From NCBI RefSeq assembly GCF_022678625.1, contig NZ_JALBYQ010000001.1, positions 1,449,895 to 1,513,894 on the forward strand: a DNA stretch of 64,000 nt, given 5' to 3'. Within the stretch, counting starts at the first letter, position 1. Every line of letters starts with the position of its first letter. The stretch comes from Aliiroseovarius subalbicans. GTDB taxonomy: Bacteria; Pseudomonadota; Alphaproteobacteria; Rhodobacterales; Rhodobacteraceae. The notes beneath the pieces are model-generated. The model saw only the letters and a program-made list of their open reading frames with translations. It searched no databases and was not told where the DNA came from. Below are positions 19,198 through 31,072 of the stretch, piece by piece. The position numbers and the translations under genes were made by a program.

Positions 19198-20019
19198 TCA
19201 GAAACCAAGGCGGGCCAGGGCCTCATCTACCAGCGCAGCACTCACCCCGGCAGCCTCGATCGGCAGCAGATGACCGAACCGCGCATCCTCCAGCGTCACG
19301 ATATCCGGGCGCAGTCGCTGTAATTCGTGCCACAGCGGATCGGGAAAGAAATACGACGCCCGCCCGCGGATCACTGCCACCGGGATGTCCAGCGTCTCAA
19401 TGTCCGCCAGAACCGCCTCGCCGTGAAAGAAATTGTGCGCCTCCCAGGCCTTGGGAAAAGCCAGCCGAACCCCAGCCCCGTCTGGCACAACGCCATGCGC
19501 AGCGACGGCCTGCCAGGCCAGTTCGTCAAACCGACGATAGGCCGGATGCGCCTGCAAGTCGGCCAGATACGCCGCCACATTGTCCCAGCGATCGCGCCGG
19601 TCACGCGCCGCGCGCACTGGTTTCACGTACCGCCCGGCCCACTTCGGAAGCACCCGCGACAGTCGCACAAGATGCGGCGACACGATGGCCGGTTCAATCA
19701 GCACCAGCGCGCGAAACAGCCCGGGATCGGCCTTTTGCGCCAGAACCATCGAGCACGCCCCTTGCGAATGCCCGATACCCAGCACAGCGCCCTGCCCTTG
19801 GCCCCGGATCGCCTGGGCCAGATCAGCGCCATAACGCGCCCAGCCGTCCCGCCCAGTCGGCCCCCCTGCCCCTGGCCAACAGGCCCGGTTGTGCAGCCCG
19901 CAAAGCGCCATGCGGCTGGACAGCTGCGCCATCAGAGGCTCGTAAAACCCCAGCGGGAAGCCGTTGCCGCCGTAAAACCACGCCGGGTCGCCATTGTCGG
20001 GCCAAGTCCAGATTTGCAT
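19198..20019 (-). CDS. Alpha/beta hydrolase
   Basis: The 273-residue protein has an NGFPLGFYEPLMAQL start, the nucleophile elbow GIGHSQGA, and a histidine in the GHLLPIEA segment near the end. It fits the alpha/beta hydrolase fold with a cap domain. I do not know the substrate. It diverges from uvrB. Confidence 0.8.
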   Translation of the reverse strand: MQIWTWPDNGDPAWFYGGNGFPLGFYEPLMAQLSSRMALCGLHNRACWPGAGGPTGRDGWARYGADLAQAIRGQGQGAVLGIGHSQGACSMVLAQKADPGLFRALVLIEPAIVSPHLVRLSRVLPKWAGRYVKPVRAARDRRDRWDNVAAYLADLQAHPAYRRFDELAWQAVAAHGVVPDGAGVRLAFPKAWEAHNFFHGEAVLADIETLDIPVAVIRGRASYFFPDPLWHELQRLRPDIVTLEDARFGHLLPIEAAGVSAALVDEALARLGF

Positions 20020-20084
20020 GCCACATATGCTGACAGCCCCTGACAGGATCGGCCAGTGTGACGCAGCGGCAGCCCCTTGCGCCG

Positions 20085-20099
20085 GAACAAAAAGTGATC
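20085..20099. promoter_or_regulatory. Possible LexA box before uvrB
   Basis: GAAC-N7-GATC lies 29 bases before the uvrB start. The alphaproteobacterial SOS consensus is GAAC-N7-GAAC (or GTTC-N7-GTTC), so one base differs. uvrB is a common SOS gene, which makes the site plausible. Confidence 0.4.
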
Positions 20100-20127
20100 A
20101 TCTTAAGAGGGCGCAAAGGAATCGACG

Positions 20128-22287
20128 ATGACCGACAGCTCGCTGACCAACCCGACCCAGGCTCCCACGATCCGACCCAAGCTTGAGGGCGGTATACGCT
20201 TTGTCCTGCACACACCGTTCCAACCTGCAGGCGACCAGCCTACTGCCATCACCGAGCTTGTGGCGGGCTTGAACGACGGCGACCAAAACCAGGTGCTTTT
20301 GGGCGCCACCGGCACCGGCAAGACCTTCACGATGGCCAAGGTGATCGAGGAAACCCAGCGCCCGGCGATCATTCTGGCCCCGAACAAGACGCTGGCGGCG
20401 CAGCTTTATGGTGAGATGAAGGGCTTCTTCCCTGACAACGCGGTGGAATACTTCGTCAGCTATTATGACTATTACCAGCCCGAGGCCTATGTGGCCCGCT
20501 CGGACACCTTCATCGAGAAGGAAAGCCAGATCAACGAACAGATCGACCGGATGCGCCACTCGGCCACCCGCGCGCTGTTGGAGCGTGACGATGTGATCAT
20601 CGTCGCGTCGGTTTCGTGTATCTATGGTATCGGCTCGCCTGAGACCTATACGGCGATGACCCAGGACATCGAGGTTGGCAAGGAATACAACCAACGCAGC
20701 GTGATGAAGGACCTGGTCGCGCAACAATACAAACGCAACGACAACGCGTTCCAACGCGGGTCGTTCCGGGTGCGCGGCGACACCCTGGAAATCTGGCCAA
20801 GCCACCTCGAAGACCGCGGCCTGCGCCTGTCCTTCTTCGGGGAAGAGCTTGAAAGCATTACAGAGTTCGACACGCTCACCGGTGCCAAGACCGACAATTT
20901 GGACAAGGTGCGCGTCTATGCCAACTCGCATTATGTGACCCCGACGCCAACGCTGAAACAGGCGATCCAGAGCATCAAGCAAGAGCTGGCCTTGCGGCTG
21001 AAACAGCTGGAGGACGACGGCAAGCTGTTGGAGGCACAGCGGCTGGAGCAACGCACCCGCTTTGACCTTGAGATGCTGGAGGCGGCAGGATTTTGCAACG
21101 GGATCGAGAACTATTCGCGGTATCTGACCGGCCGCGCACCGGGCGAACCGCCCCCCACTTTGTTTGAATACATCCCCGACAACGCAATCGTTTTTGCCGA
21201 CGAAAGCCACGTGTCGGTGCCGCAGATCGGCGGCATGTACAAGGGCGACTTCCGGCGCAAAATGACGCTGGCCGAGCATGGCTTCCGCCTGCCGTCCTGC
21301 ATGGACAACCGCCCGCTGAAATTCGAGGAATGGGACGCGATGCGGCCGCAATCGGTTTTCGTTTCGGCCACGCCCAGCGCCTGGGAGCTGGAACAGACCG
21401 GCGGCGTCTTCACGGAACAGATCATCCGCCCAACCGGGCTGCTGGACCCGGAAATCGAAATCCGGCCGGTCGAAATGCAGGTCGACGACCTGCTGGACGA
21501 GGTGCGCAAGGTCGCCACCGATGGCTACCGCACTTTGGTCACTACGCTGACCAAACGCATGGCCGAAGATCTGACCGAATACATGCACGAACAGGGCATT
21601 CGCGTGCGCTATATGCATTCGGACATCGACACGATCGAGCGGATCGAGATCCTGCGCGACCTGCGCCTGGGTGCGTTCGACGTGCTGATCGGCATCAACC
21701 TGCTGCGCGAAGGCCTGGACATCCCCGAATGCGGGCTGGTCGCCATTCTGGATGCGGACAAGGAAGGGTTCTTGCGCTCGGAAACCTCGTTGGTCCAGAC
21801 CATTGGCCGGGCCGCGCGAAACGCCGAAGCCCGCGTCATCATGTATGCCGACCGGATTACCGGAAGCATGGAACGCGCGATCAACGAAACAAACCGCCGC
21901 CGCGAAAAGCAACATGCCTATAACGTCGAACACGGGATCACGCCGGAGACCGTGAAGAAGAACGTCGAGGACGTTCTGGCCGGATTGTATCAGGGCGACG
22001 TGGACATGAACCGGGTCACCGCCAAGATCGACAAACCGATGGTTGGCGCAAACCTGGCCGCCCACTTGGACGGTCTGCGCGCCGAAATGCGCAAGGCCGC
22101 CGAAAACCTGGAGTTCGAGGAAGCCGCCCGCCTGCGCGACGAGGTGCATCGGCTGGAAGCGGTGGAGTTGGCCGTCGCCGACGACCCGCTGGCGCGACAA
22201 TCGGCGGTCGAGGCTGCGAGCGAGCCGAAAGCACGCTCAACCGCAGGCAAACCGGGGCAACGCGCCGGACGGAAAGGACGCAAGTGA
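20128..22287 (+). CDS. uvrB: Excinuclease ABC subunit B
   Basis: The 719-residue helicase-like subunit of nucleotide excision repair. It shows Walker [10 protein letters not shown], the beta-hairpin region [17 protein letters not shown]-box DESH, helicase motifs ([22 protein letters not shown]) and the C-terminal UVR domain ([23 protein letters not shown]) that contacts UvrC. A basic tail follows. Its stop overlaps the next gene start as GTGA. Confidence 0.97.
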   Translation: MTDSSLTNPTQAPTIRPKLEGGIRFVLHTPFQPAGDQPTAITELVAGLNDGDQNQVLLGATGTGKTFTMAKVIEETQRPAIILAPNKTLAAQLYGEMKGFFPDNAVEYFVSYYDYYQPEAYVARSDTFIEKESQINEQIDRMRHSATRALLERDDVIIVASVSCIYGIGSPETYTAMTQDIEVGKEYNQRSVMKDLVAQQYKRNDNAFQRGSFRVRGDTLEIWPSHLEDRGLRLSFFGEELESITEFDTLTGAKTDNLDKVRVYANSHYVTPTPTLKQAIQSIKQELALRLKQLEDDGKLLEAQRLEQRTRFDLEMLEAAGFCNGIENYSRYLTGRAPGEPPPTLFEYIPDNAIVFADESHVSVPQIGGMYKGDFRRKMTLAEHGFRLPSCMDNRPLKFEEWDAMRPQSVFVSATPSAWELEQTGGVFTEQIIRPTGLLDPEIEIRPVEMQVDDLLDEVRKVATDGYRTLVTTLTKRMAEDLTEYMHEQGIRVRYMHSDIDTIERIEILRDLRLGAFDVLIGINLLREGLDIPECGLVAILDADKEGFLRSETSLVQTIGRAARNAEARVIMYADRITGSMERAINETNRRREKQHAYNVEHGITPETVKKNVEDVLAGLYQGDVDMNRVTAKIDKPMVGANLAAHLDGLRAEMRKAAENLEFEEAARLRDEVHRLEAVELAVADDPLARQSAVEAASEPKARSTAGKPGQRAGRKGRK

Positions 22288-23093
22288 GGGCCGGTCTGAC
22301 GCACCTTGCCGACGCGGTTCGGGTCGGTGTTTTTGCGCTGGCTTTTGCGGTCCCGTCACCAGCCGCCGCGCAGGCGGAATTGACGGTGCAGAACTGTCTT
22401 TCCCATCCCTATGACACGCCGGAAACGCCGCACCAGACCTTGGTACGAGATTTGATGTCTGCGCTGGAATTGACGCTGGCGGGGGTGCCCGAGATGAACG
22501 CGGCCTTGGCGCAGCATCAGCCCGCGATCTGTATCGATCCGCGCCCTATCACCGCGCGCGGCTATCTTGACCCAACCACGATGCAGATCGCCCTGGCCGA
22601 AGCATTGGATTTCGACGCCATGCTTCTGATCCTAATCCACGAGTTGCGACATTTGGAGCAATTCGACCACGGCCATTGCCCGGCCAACGACGTGTCCATG
22701 AAGGAAAACGCCCGTGCTTCAATGGCGACCGAGGCGGACGCCATGGCGATCACCGCGCTTCTGGCCTGGGACCTGCGCACGCTGGGCCGCTCTGGCCCCT
22801 GGGACCATTTCGCCGCCTGGCAGGAATACCAGGACATTCCCGCGCGGTTTGAACAGGCTCTGACCGACACCGGCAGCCTGTCCGCCGCCGTGTCGGCTAC
22901 CTTCGACCAATGGTATGCGTCAGACTGGCGGGTCGAGGCCTATTACCAGGCAAGTTGCAGTGACTATCTGGACCGGCTTGACCTGTCCCATGCCCTGCCC
23001 CGCTATGGCCTGCTGCCCGAAGATTTTCTCGGCACCCTGTGCCGCCTGCCATCAGGGGCGCCGTATGACTGCACCGAAGGGCCGCCGCGTTAG
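22284..23093 (+). CDS. Putative secreted HEXXH metallopeptidase
   Basis: A signal peptide (about 1-30, ending AAAQ) precedes a 240-residue domain with the zincin motif H119-E-L-R-H123, followed by a TEADAMAI segment whose glutamate could be the third zinc ligand. Four or more cysteines suggest disulfides in the periplasm. The family is not one I can name with certainty; DUF6782-type putative peptidases look similar. It starts with GTG overlapping the uvrB stop, so it is co-transcribed with uvrB. Confidence 0.65.
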   Translation: MRAGLTHLADAVRVGVFALAFAVPSPAAAQAELTVQNCLSHPYDTPETPHQTLVRDLMSALELTLAGVPEMNAALAQHQPAICIDPRPITARGYLDPTTMQIALAEALDFDAMLLILIHELRHLEQFDHGHCPANDVSMKENARASMATEADAMAITALLAWDLRTLGRSGPWDHFAAWQEYQDIPARFEQALTDTGSLSAAVSATFDQWYASDWRVEAYYQASCSDYLDRLDLSHALPRYGLLPEDFLGTLCRLPSGAPYDCTEGPPR

Positions 23094-23145
23094 CCCTGGG
23101 AACACGCGCATTGTCGGCACCGCGCCGCCCGCCTATCCTTGCCGC

Positions 23146-23622
23146 ATGACCGATCCCGTGATCCTTGTACTTGGCGCCGCCGTGTGGCCTTGTGGCGTGC
23201 CGTCGCCGACGCTGAAACGCCGTGCGAGCCATGCGGCACAGCTGTATCTGCAAGGCGATTTCGCAGGCGTCATCGCGTGTGGCGGCCTGGGAAAGCATAG
23301 TCCCAGCGAGGCCAAAGTGATCGGAGGTATTTGCGAAGATTTGGGGGTGCCGCCAGCGGAGATCCAGCTAGAGGATCAATCCACCACCACGTTGGAAAAT
23401 ATCCGTCTGGCGTTGCCGCTTCTGCCGAAGGACACCGACAAAGTATTGATTGTGACCGACGCGTTCCACGCCCCGCGCGCACGCCTGACCGCACGGCGGT
23501 TTGGCCTGCGCGCAACAACATCCAGCCCCAGCCTGAAAGGCGCCACCTCCGTGCGAACGCTCAAGGCTTTCCTGCGCGAAGGGCCCGCCTATCTGTATTA
23601 CCTATTCAAGGCTCAGCGATAG
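23146..23622 (+). CDS. YdcF-family (DUF218) protein
   Basis: The 158-residue protein starts with DPVILVLGAAVWPCGVPSPTLKRR and shows the DUF218 pattern: ACGGLGKHSPSEA, then STTTLENIRLAL, then VTDAFHAPRARLTARRFGL. Relatives include SanA and ElyC, which act in envelope processes, and YdcF, which binds S-adenosylmethionine. There is no membrane segment here, so it is likely cytosolic. The ATG at 23146 is preferred over the long upstream extension, which overlaps the previous gene. Confidence 0.8.
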   Translation: MTDPVILVLGAAVWPCGVPSPTLKRRASHAAQLYLQGDFAGVIACGGLGKHSPSEAKVIGGICEDLGVPPAEIQLEDQSTTTLENIRLALPLLPKDTDKVLIVTDAFHAPRARLTARRFGLRATTSSPSLKGATSVRTLKAFLREGPAYLYYLFKAQR

Positions 23623-23776
23623 ACGCCGACCGCAACCATTCCCCCACCGTTGGCCATATCACGCGCAACTTGCGGGTTCATGTATCCGTTCACGATCATC
23701 TGCTCCTGCGCCGGAGCCGCTGCCCCAAGGGCGGCCATCGCCACCATTGCATGTGCCAAACCTGTCGAAAACGCAT
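23613..23776 (-). pseudogene. Small secreted protein with an apparent one-base frameshift
   Basis: An ATG at 23776 has AGAGGGGG upstream, but its own frame soon loses protein character. One base more in the T4 run (plus-strand AAAA at 23768-23771) would join it to a frame reading MRFSTGLAHAMVAMAALGAAAPAQ, a textbook signal peptide. That frame continues to EQMIVNGYMNPQVARDMANG and a stop at 23613, giving 54 residues. Without the shift, only an ATG at 23747 (44 residues) or a TTG at 23759 is available. It could be a real mutation, a sequencing slip, or a gene that uses the weak start. Confidence 0.4.
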
Positions 23777-23858
23777 GATTGCAATCCCCCTCTTCGTGAA
23801 AAGGAGTGAGGTGGGGTTCTAACTTTCACAACATGCATTGCACCCGCGCAACCGGGGC

Positions 23859-24674
23859 CTATTGCGCCAGCCCCAGCGCCTCTAGGTGGGTCACGCTGTG
23901 AGCGACCTGGTCGAAATCGTTGATCTCGATGATCAGATGCGGGGCTGCGTCTACCGCCGCCAACGCCCTGAAGATCGCGGGCCAGGATATGTTGCCTTCA
24001 CCCAGCGCCCAGTGCCGGTCGGCCCAACCATCGCTGTCTTGCAAATGCACATGCCCCAGGTCCGACCCGGCCGCGGTGAGGAACCGATCCGCTGGCGGCG
24101 CGCCCGCGACGCAATGCGCCCAATGCGCATGCCCAGTGTCCACCGACAGGGCCAGCGCGGGGCTGGCCGCCGCCACGACCGCTGCGTGACGATCCTCTGG
24201 ATCGGTGTCCTTGATGTTCTCAAGCACGATCTGCACGCCCTGATCCTCGGCGCGTGCAAGCGCTGGGCCCAGCGTATCCAGGATCGCAGAAACCCGGGCC
24301 GCGCGCGCATGCGTGGTGTTGTCCAGATTGCATTGGTCCCAGCGGTCATAGGGCGAATGCAGCACCATCTGCACCGCCCCCAGCGCCGCACAAACATCCA
24401 GCGCCGCATCGATCCGGGCCTGCACGATCGGCCGCAGATCGCGGTCCTTCACGTCCAGTTCGAACCCCGCAAAGGGGCCGTGGATGCCCAACCGCCCCTG
24501 CCAGCCCACCAGAGCGGCCTTCGCCATGTCGATGAAAGGACCGGGGCTGGCCAGAATGTCAGCCATGCAAAATTCAGGCAGTTCAAGGTCCCGGTTCTTG
24601 TCAAACAGCCAATCGCGGTGGCGCGCCAGGTCCAGAACCGACAACTGCGCGCCGACGACGGGCAGGTCGGACAT
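23859..24674 (-). CDS. Sugar phosphate isomerase/epimerase-like TIM-barrel protein
   Basis: The 271-residue protein fits the xylose isomerase-like/AP endonuclease 2 fold. Metal-ligand segments are visible: VLENIKD, SVDTGHAHWA, HVHLQDSDG and LIIEINDFDQ. The substrate is unknown. Its ATG overlaps the stop of the small monooxygenase-like gene as ATGA, so the two are co-expressed. Confidence 0.78.
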   Translation of the reverse strand: MSDLPVVGAQLSVLDLARHRDWLFDKNRDLELPEFCMADILASPGPFIDMAKAALVGWQGRLGIHGPFAGFELDVKDRDLRPIVQARIDAALDVCAALGAVQMVLHSPYDRWDQCNLDNTTHARAARVSAILDTLGPALARAEDQGVQIVLENIKDTDPEDRHAAVVAAASPALALSVDTGHAHWAHCVAGAPPADRFLTAAGSDLGHVHLQDSDGWADRHWALGEGNISWPAIFRALAAVDAAPHLIIEINDFDQVAHSVTHLEALGLAQ

Positions 24675-24994
24675 CAGTCAGACACCATCACGACGTCATA
24701 CATCACCGGCGCGAAGCTTTTCGAAAGTTCGTTGAATGTGCGGTTGTAGTCCCGCATCGCCTCGGACCGGAGCACACGCAGGAAATCGTCGCGCGTCTTC
24801 CATTGCGTGTAGTTCGCGATCCGGGTTTGCGCGTCGTTCACATGCATCGCGGCGCCGATGAACCCGGGCTGTTTCGAGATATAGGCGTTGCAGGCCGTCT
24901 TCAGCTCTTCCATCAGGTCCGCGCAGGTGCCCGGCGTAACCTCATAGGTGGTGATGACCGTTTGCAGGTCCGCGTCTTTTTTGATGATCGGCAT
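24674..24994 (-). CDS. Antibiotic biosynthesis monooxygenase-like (ABM) small protein
   Basis: The ATG at 24994 follows GGAGGATGCC, giving 106 residues. The protein resembles dimeric alpha+beta barrel ABM proteins: VITTYEVTPGTCADLMEELK, QPGFIGAAMHV, ANYTQWKTRDDFLRVL. Such proteins range from heme or quinol monooxygenases to simple stress proteins. The longer open frame upstream is rejected because the RBS fits this start. Confidence 0.72.
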   Translation of the reverse strand: MPIIKKDADLQTVITTYEVTPGTCADLMEELKTACNAYISKQPGFIGAAMHVNDAQTRIANYTQWKTRDDFLRVLRSEAMRDYNRTFNELSKSFAPVMYDVVMVSD

Positions 24995-25124
24995 GGCATC
25001 CTCCTTGATTGACCCTGAGTGTAGCAGCGTTGGGCGAAACGCCAAGCCCGGGCGCTGTGACACTTTTGCCCGCCGTCGCGACCCAAACGCGTGGTATCGT
25101 CGCGCAACAAGCGGAGGATCAGCC

Positions 25125-25568
25125 ATGTTGAAGCAATGCACACTTGCTGTTGCCCTTACCCTTGCCCCCTTGGTGGCTCTGGGTCAGAGTTTTGAAGAAC
25201 CCGCCCGCGGAAGCGTCACGCGCGCGGATATCCTGAGCGCGCTGCGCCCGCACGCCGAATGGGATTTCGGCGCGCCGGTGGAGTTCGTGGTGGGTGAGAT
25301 GCGCGTCGCGGGTGACGTGGCCTTTGCCATGGTCGGCGCACAACGTCCGGGCGGCGAACAGATCGACATCTTCACCGCCCCCGTCACCCTGCGCGGCGAG
25401 ACCGACCCTCAGGCAGGCAACGGCACCACGATGGAGGCGTTGATGCAGAAATCTGGCCGCATGTGGGTGGCCGTTCACATCGGCATCAACTCATCCGAAG
25501 GCTGGTGGTACGATCAGCAATACTGCCCGATCTGGGCCGAAGTGATCCCCGACGCCTGCCCCGAGTAA
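25125..25568 (+). CDS. Secreted hypothetical protein
   Basis: GCGGAGGATCAGCC precedes the ATG at 25125. The 147-residue product has a clear signal peptide (MLKQCTLAVALTLAPLVALGQ) and a small periplasmic domain with two C-terminal cysteines (YCPIWAEVIPDACPE) that could form a disulfide. I do not recognise the family. Confidence 0.7.
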   Translation: MLKQCTLAVALTLAPLVALGQSFEEPARGSVTRADILSALRPHAEWDFGAPVEFVVGEMRVAGDVAFAMVGAQRPGGEQIDIFTAPVTLRGETDPQAGNGTTMEALMQKSGRMWVAVHIGINSSEGWWYDQQYCPIWAEVIPDACPE

Positions 25569-25575
25569 ACCGCGC

Positions 25576-25983
25576 TTAGCGCGACACATGCACTGCACAG
25601 GGTGCATGGCGCACCACGCGGGCGGCGGTCGAGCCCAGGAAGTAATCCTGCAAGCCAGGGCGATGTGACGCGACCACGATGCAATCCACATCGTTGTGCG
25701 CGGCGAAATCCACGATCGTGTGACCAGCGTGGCCCTCAACGACCTGCACTTCAACGCCCGGGTTGCCAGCCAGTTCACCTTTCAGGCGGGCCTCCAACTC
25801 TTTCGTATTTGCTTCCAGCTGCCCTTCGGGCAGGTATTGCGCGACATAGGAGGGAATTTCCTCCATCACATGAAGCGCGGTTATTTTCGCACCTTCATCC
25901 GCAAGAACCTGCGCGATACTCAGGGCTTTCTTGCCACTGCGTTCGTGATCCAGGGCAATCGGTACCAGAATGTTTTTGTACAT
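25576..25983 (-). CDS. Universal stress protein, UspA family
   Basis: The 135-residue protein has the UspA fold pattern: MYKNILVPIALD at the start, and VVASHRPGLQDYFLGSTAARVVRHAPCAVHV at the end. The usual ATP-binding G-2x-G-9x-G-(S/T) is partly altered: H-R-P-G-L-Q-D-Y-F-L-G-S-T-A. Role in stress survival is inferred from the family. Confidence 0.88.
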   Translation of the reverse strand: MYKNILVPIALDHERSGKKALSIAQVLADEGAKITALHVMEEIPSYVAQYLPEGQLEANTKELEARLKGELAGNPGVEVQVVEGHAGHTIVDFAAHNDVDCIVVASHRPGLQDYFLGSTAARVVRHAPCAVHVSR

Positions 25984-26049
25984 GTCAGCTTCCTCGCGTT
26001 TCTCTCACGTCACTGTGCCCGGCGGGACAGACTGGCACCATGATACAGG

Positions 26050-28097
<2,048 letters not shown>

Positions 28098-28098
28098 A

Positions 28099-28458
28099 TT
28101 ATTTCCCCTGATCCACAAGCTTTTGCTTGAAGGCCTCGACAGACATCCCGGTCTGCTGCGCGCCCACGTCCTGGACCCCCAGCTTGAAGATCCCGGCGAA
28201 TTTGGCGAGGTAGTAGATGTTGCCGCCCGCCGCGATCATCGCCAGCACGTTCTTGTCCCGGCAGGCCTGTTTCTGCGCGTCGTTCAGGCCAAATCGCGTC
28301 ATGTATCCCTCTGGATCATCCAGAAAGGCCTGGCGGGCATCGGCCGCGTTGAATGAATAACACATCTTGTTCAGCGCATAGCCCTTCATCGCCATCTTGC
28401 CATCAAACAGCGTGGTGCCTTCGATCGGCGTGTGGTGGTCAAACTCGGTGATGTCCAT
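28099..28458 (-). CDS. ligA: Protocatechuate 4,5-dioxygenase alpha subunit
   Basis: The 119-residue small subunit covers the active site of LigB. The family pattern is clear: YALNKMCYSFN, MTRFGLNDAQKQACRDKN, GGNIYYLAKFAGIF. GAGGAGGACAGG precedes the ATG. It is directly followed by ligB. Confidence 0.93.
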   Translation of the reverse strand: MDITEFDHHTPIEGTTLFDGKMAMKGYALNKMCYSFNAADARQAFLDDPEGYMTRFGLNDAQKQACRDKNVLAMIAAGGNIYYLAKFAGIFKLGVQDVGAQQTGMSVEAFKQKLVDQGK

Positions 28459-28468
28459 CCTGTCCTCC

Positions 28469-29350
28469 TCAGGCCCAGTAAAGCCGCATGGGGTTGTCGA
28501 CGAGCAGCTTTTGCTGCAGCTCCGGCGTGGGCGCGATGCGGGGGATGAAGTCCACCAGCGCGCCGTCGTCCGGCATATGAGATTTCATGTTCGGGTGTGG
28601 CCAATCCGTGCCCCACAGCACCCGATCGGGGAAGCGGCGGACCACCTCGGCGGCAAACGGCACCACGTCATCATAGGGCGGGCCTTGCAGGCTCAACCGT
28701 TCCGGGCAGGTCACTTTCGACCAGATGTTTTCGTTGCGCGCCATCAGGTCCAGAAATCGCCCGAAATCCGGGTGATCCAGCGGTTTCGACACGTCTGGGC
28801 GGCCCATGTGATCGACCACGATGATGGTCGGCAGGCCTTCCAGGAAAGGGATCAGATCTTCCAGATCGGCGGCCTCGAAATAGACCACGATATGCCAGCC
28901 CAGCTTGGCGATCCGCGCGGCGATGTCCTGGAAAACCTGTTTCGGCGTGTCATCCACCAGCCGCTTCACGAAGTTGAACCGCACGCCCCGCACCCCGGCC
29001 GCATGCATGTCGGCGAGGTCGGCGTCACTGACCTCGGGCCCCACGCTCGCAATGCCCCGCGCCAGCCCGCCCGCCGCCCGGCAGGCATCCACCATGGCGC
29101 TGTTGTCGCGCCCGTGACAGGTCGCCTGCACGATCACATTGCGTGAAAACCCCAGATGGTCGCGCAGGGCAAACAGCTGTTCCTTGCCCGCGTCACAGGG
29201 CGTGTATTTCCGTTCGGGGGCGTATGGAAACGCATCCCCCGGGCCGAACACATGGCAATGCGCATCCACCGCACCTGGTGGCAACGTAAGATCCGGCACT
29301 TTCGGCGACGGGTGAAACACCAGCCAATCGTCGTCCATCGTCTGGCTCAT
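28469..29350 (-). CDS. ligI: 2-Pyrone-4,6-dicarboxylate hydrolase
   Basis: The 293-residue amidohydrolase-superfamily enzyme opens 2-pyrone-4,6-dicarboxylate to 4-oxalomesaconate. The DAHCHVFGP start (HxH motif), VVDHMGRPDV, and the terminal GTDWPHPN segment carry catalytic residues. It overlaps galD by four bases (ATGA). Confidence 0.93.
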   Translation of the reverse strand: MSQTMDDDWLVFHPSPKVPDLTLPPGAVDAHCHVFGPGDAFPYAPERKYTPCDAGKEQLFALRDHLGFSRNVIVQATCHGRDNSAMVDACRAAGGLARGIASVGPEVSDADLADMHAAGVRGVRFNFVKRLVDDTPKQVFQDIAARIAKLGWHIVVYFEAADLEDLIPFLEGLPTIIVVDHMGRPDVSKPLDHPDFGRFLDLMARNENIWSKVTCPERLSLQGPPYDDVVPFAAEVVRRFPDRVLWGTDWPHPNMKSHMPDDGALVDFIPRIAPTPELQQKLLVDNPMRLYWA

Positions 29351-30387
29351 GCGAACACCTCCCCATCCATCAGTTTGCGCGCGGTGCGCAGGATCGCGGC
29401 CTGTGTCACCGCACCACCCTTCAGCGTGGCCACCACGCTCAACTCTCCCGTCGGATGTTCGACTGACACCGTCAGCCTGTCACCTTTGCCCACAACCGCC
29501 AGCCCCTCGGCCACGGCGCCGGGCACCAGACAGGCCGTTGCGACCGAGACCGCGCCCAAAACACCGATGGCCTTGTGGCAGCGGTGCGGAATGAAGCTGC
29601 GCGTCGCAATCGCGCCCTGCTTTGGCGCCGAAATCAGCACCATCTTGGGCACGCTTTTCTCCGTCACATCCCCCAGGTTCATCAGCGGGCCGCAGGCCAG
29701 CCGGATCGCTTCCAGCCGCGCGCGCAAAGCCACGTTCGCCTCCAGATCCTCCGGCGTCTCAGCCCCGGTGATCCCCAGATCCACGGCCCTGAGCAGAACG
29801 CAGGGCATGCCATTGTCGATCATCGTGACCTGCATACCCTCGATCTCGTCCACCGCCTGGCCCGTTGGCAAAAGCGCCCCGCAAGACGACCCCGCCGTGT
29901 CGCGAAAGGCAATCGGCACCGGCGCGGCCGTTCCCGGCACCCCGTCGATCATAGCGTCGCCGTCATAGCTGACCACGCCGCCGGGCGTCTGCACAACCAC
30001 CTCCGCCAATTGGCCCGTGTTGTCCATGTGGATGACCATCGGCGTCTCGCCGTCCTGCGCCGCCACCAGACCGCGCTCAATCGCAAAGGGGCCGACCCCG
30101 GCCAGGATATTCCCGCAGTTTTGCGCATCCGACACGATGGCCTGATCGACAAAGACCTGCAGGAAGAGGAAATCAACATCCACGCCGGCCCTTTCCGAGC
30201 GCGTCACCACCGCCACTTTCGAGCTCAAAGGATCGCCCCCGCCCATCCCGTCGATCTGGCGTTCATCAGGGCTCCCCATTACGCGCAAAAGGAAGTCGTC
30301 GCGTTTCGCGGGCAATTCTTCCTTAACGAAGTATCCCCCTTTCGAGGTTCCCCCGCGCATCCACATGCAAGGAACACCTTTAGACAT
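29347..30387 (-). CDS. galD: 4-Oxalomesaconate tautomerase
   Basis: The 346-residue protein belongs to the PrpF/GalD family (diaminopimelate epimerase fold). The start [30 protein letters not shown] and [15 protein letters not shown] match the family. It converts the enol form of 4-oxalomesaconate to the keto form for hydration. It overlaps ligK by eight bases. Confidence 0.9.
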   Translation of the reverse strand: MSKGVPCMWMRGGTSKGGYFVKEELPAKRDDFLLRVMGSPDERQIDGMGGGDPLSSKVAVVTRSERAGVDVDFLFLQVFVDQAIVSDAQNCGNILAGVGPFAIERGLVAAQDGETPMVIHMDNTGQLAEVVVQTPGGVVSYDGDAMIDGVPGTAAPVPIAFRDTAGSSCGALLPTGQAVDEIEGMQVTMIDNGMPCVLLRAVDLGITGAETPEDLEANVALRARLEAIRLACGPLMNLGDVTEKSVPKMVLISAPKQGAIATRSFIPHRCHKAIGVLGAVSVATACLVPGAVAEGLAVVGKGDRLTVSVEHPTGELSVVATLKGGAVTQAAILRTARKLMDGEVFA

Positions 30388-31072
30388 ATTTCAGCCCCTT
30401 CTCGGCCAAACGTCCTCGCATGTCATAGATATCAAGCCCCAGCTCACCCGCCTCGAACCGGGCGCGTTTGGCCGCCTCATTCGCCTCGCGCGCACGGCCC
30501 TTTTCCAGCACGTCCGCCGCCTCCTCTCGCCGCACCACACAGACGCCATCGTCATCCGCGACGATCACATCCCCGGGATTGATCAGTGCGTCGGCGCAGA
30601 CCACCGGCACGTTCACACTGCCCAGCGTTTCCTTGATCGTGCCCTGCGCGAACACCGCCTTGGACCAGACCGGGAATTCCATCTCGGTCAGGTCGCGCAG
30701 ATCGCGCACGCCCGCGTCGATGATCAACCCGCGACAGCCCCGCGCCTGCGCCGAGGTCGCCAGAAGGTCGCCGAAATACCCTGCATTCGACGGGCTGGTC
30801 GTGCCCAACGCCAGGATATCCCCGGCCCGAAGCTGTTCGATCGCCACGTGGATCATCCAGTTGTCACAAGGCGGCGCCAGGATCGTCACCGCCGATCCGG
30901 CCACCCGCGCGCCCGGATAGATCGGGCGCAGGTAGTCAGCGAGCAGCCCGCGGCGCCCCTGTGCCTCGTGCACCGTCGCCACACCCAGCGCGGCCAACCC
31001 GTCGATCACCGCAGGATCGGCACGCGTGATATTCTGGACGACAAGCCCCGTGGTTCCCGGCTGCACGCTCAT
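30380..31072 (-). CDS. ligK: 4-Carboxy-4-hydroxy-2-oxoadipate aldolase
   Basis: The 230-residue protein belongs to the RraA-like HMG/CHA aldolase family. It shows [35 protein letters not shown] and [15 protein letters not shown]. The enzyme cleaves CHA to pyruvate and oxaloacetate, the last step of the pathway, and often also decarboxylates oxaloacetate. It overlaps galB by four bases. Confidence 0.9.
   Translation of the reverse strand: MSVQPGTTGLVVQNITRADPAVIDGLAALGVATVHEAQGRRGLLADYLRPIYPGARVAGSAVTILAPPCDNWMIHVAIEQLRAGDILALGTTSPSNAGYFGDLLATSAQARGCRGLIIDAGVRDLRDLTEMEFPVWSKAVFAQGTIKETLGSVNVPVVCADALINPGDVIVADDDGVCVVRREEAADVLEKGRAREANEAAKRARFEAGELGLDIYDMRGRLAEKGLKYV

Noticed and set aside
20098-22200. 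Long minus-strand frame opposite uvrB
   Set aside because: Same reason: uvrB is intact on the plus strand and the antisense product has no family features.
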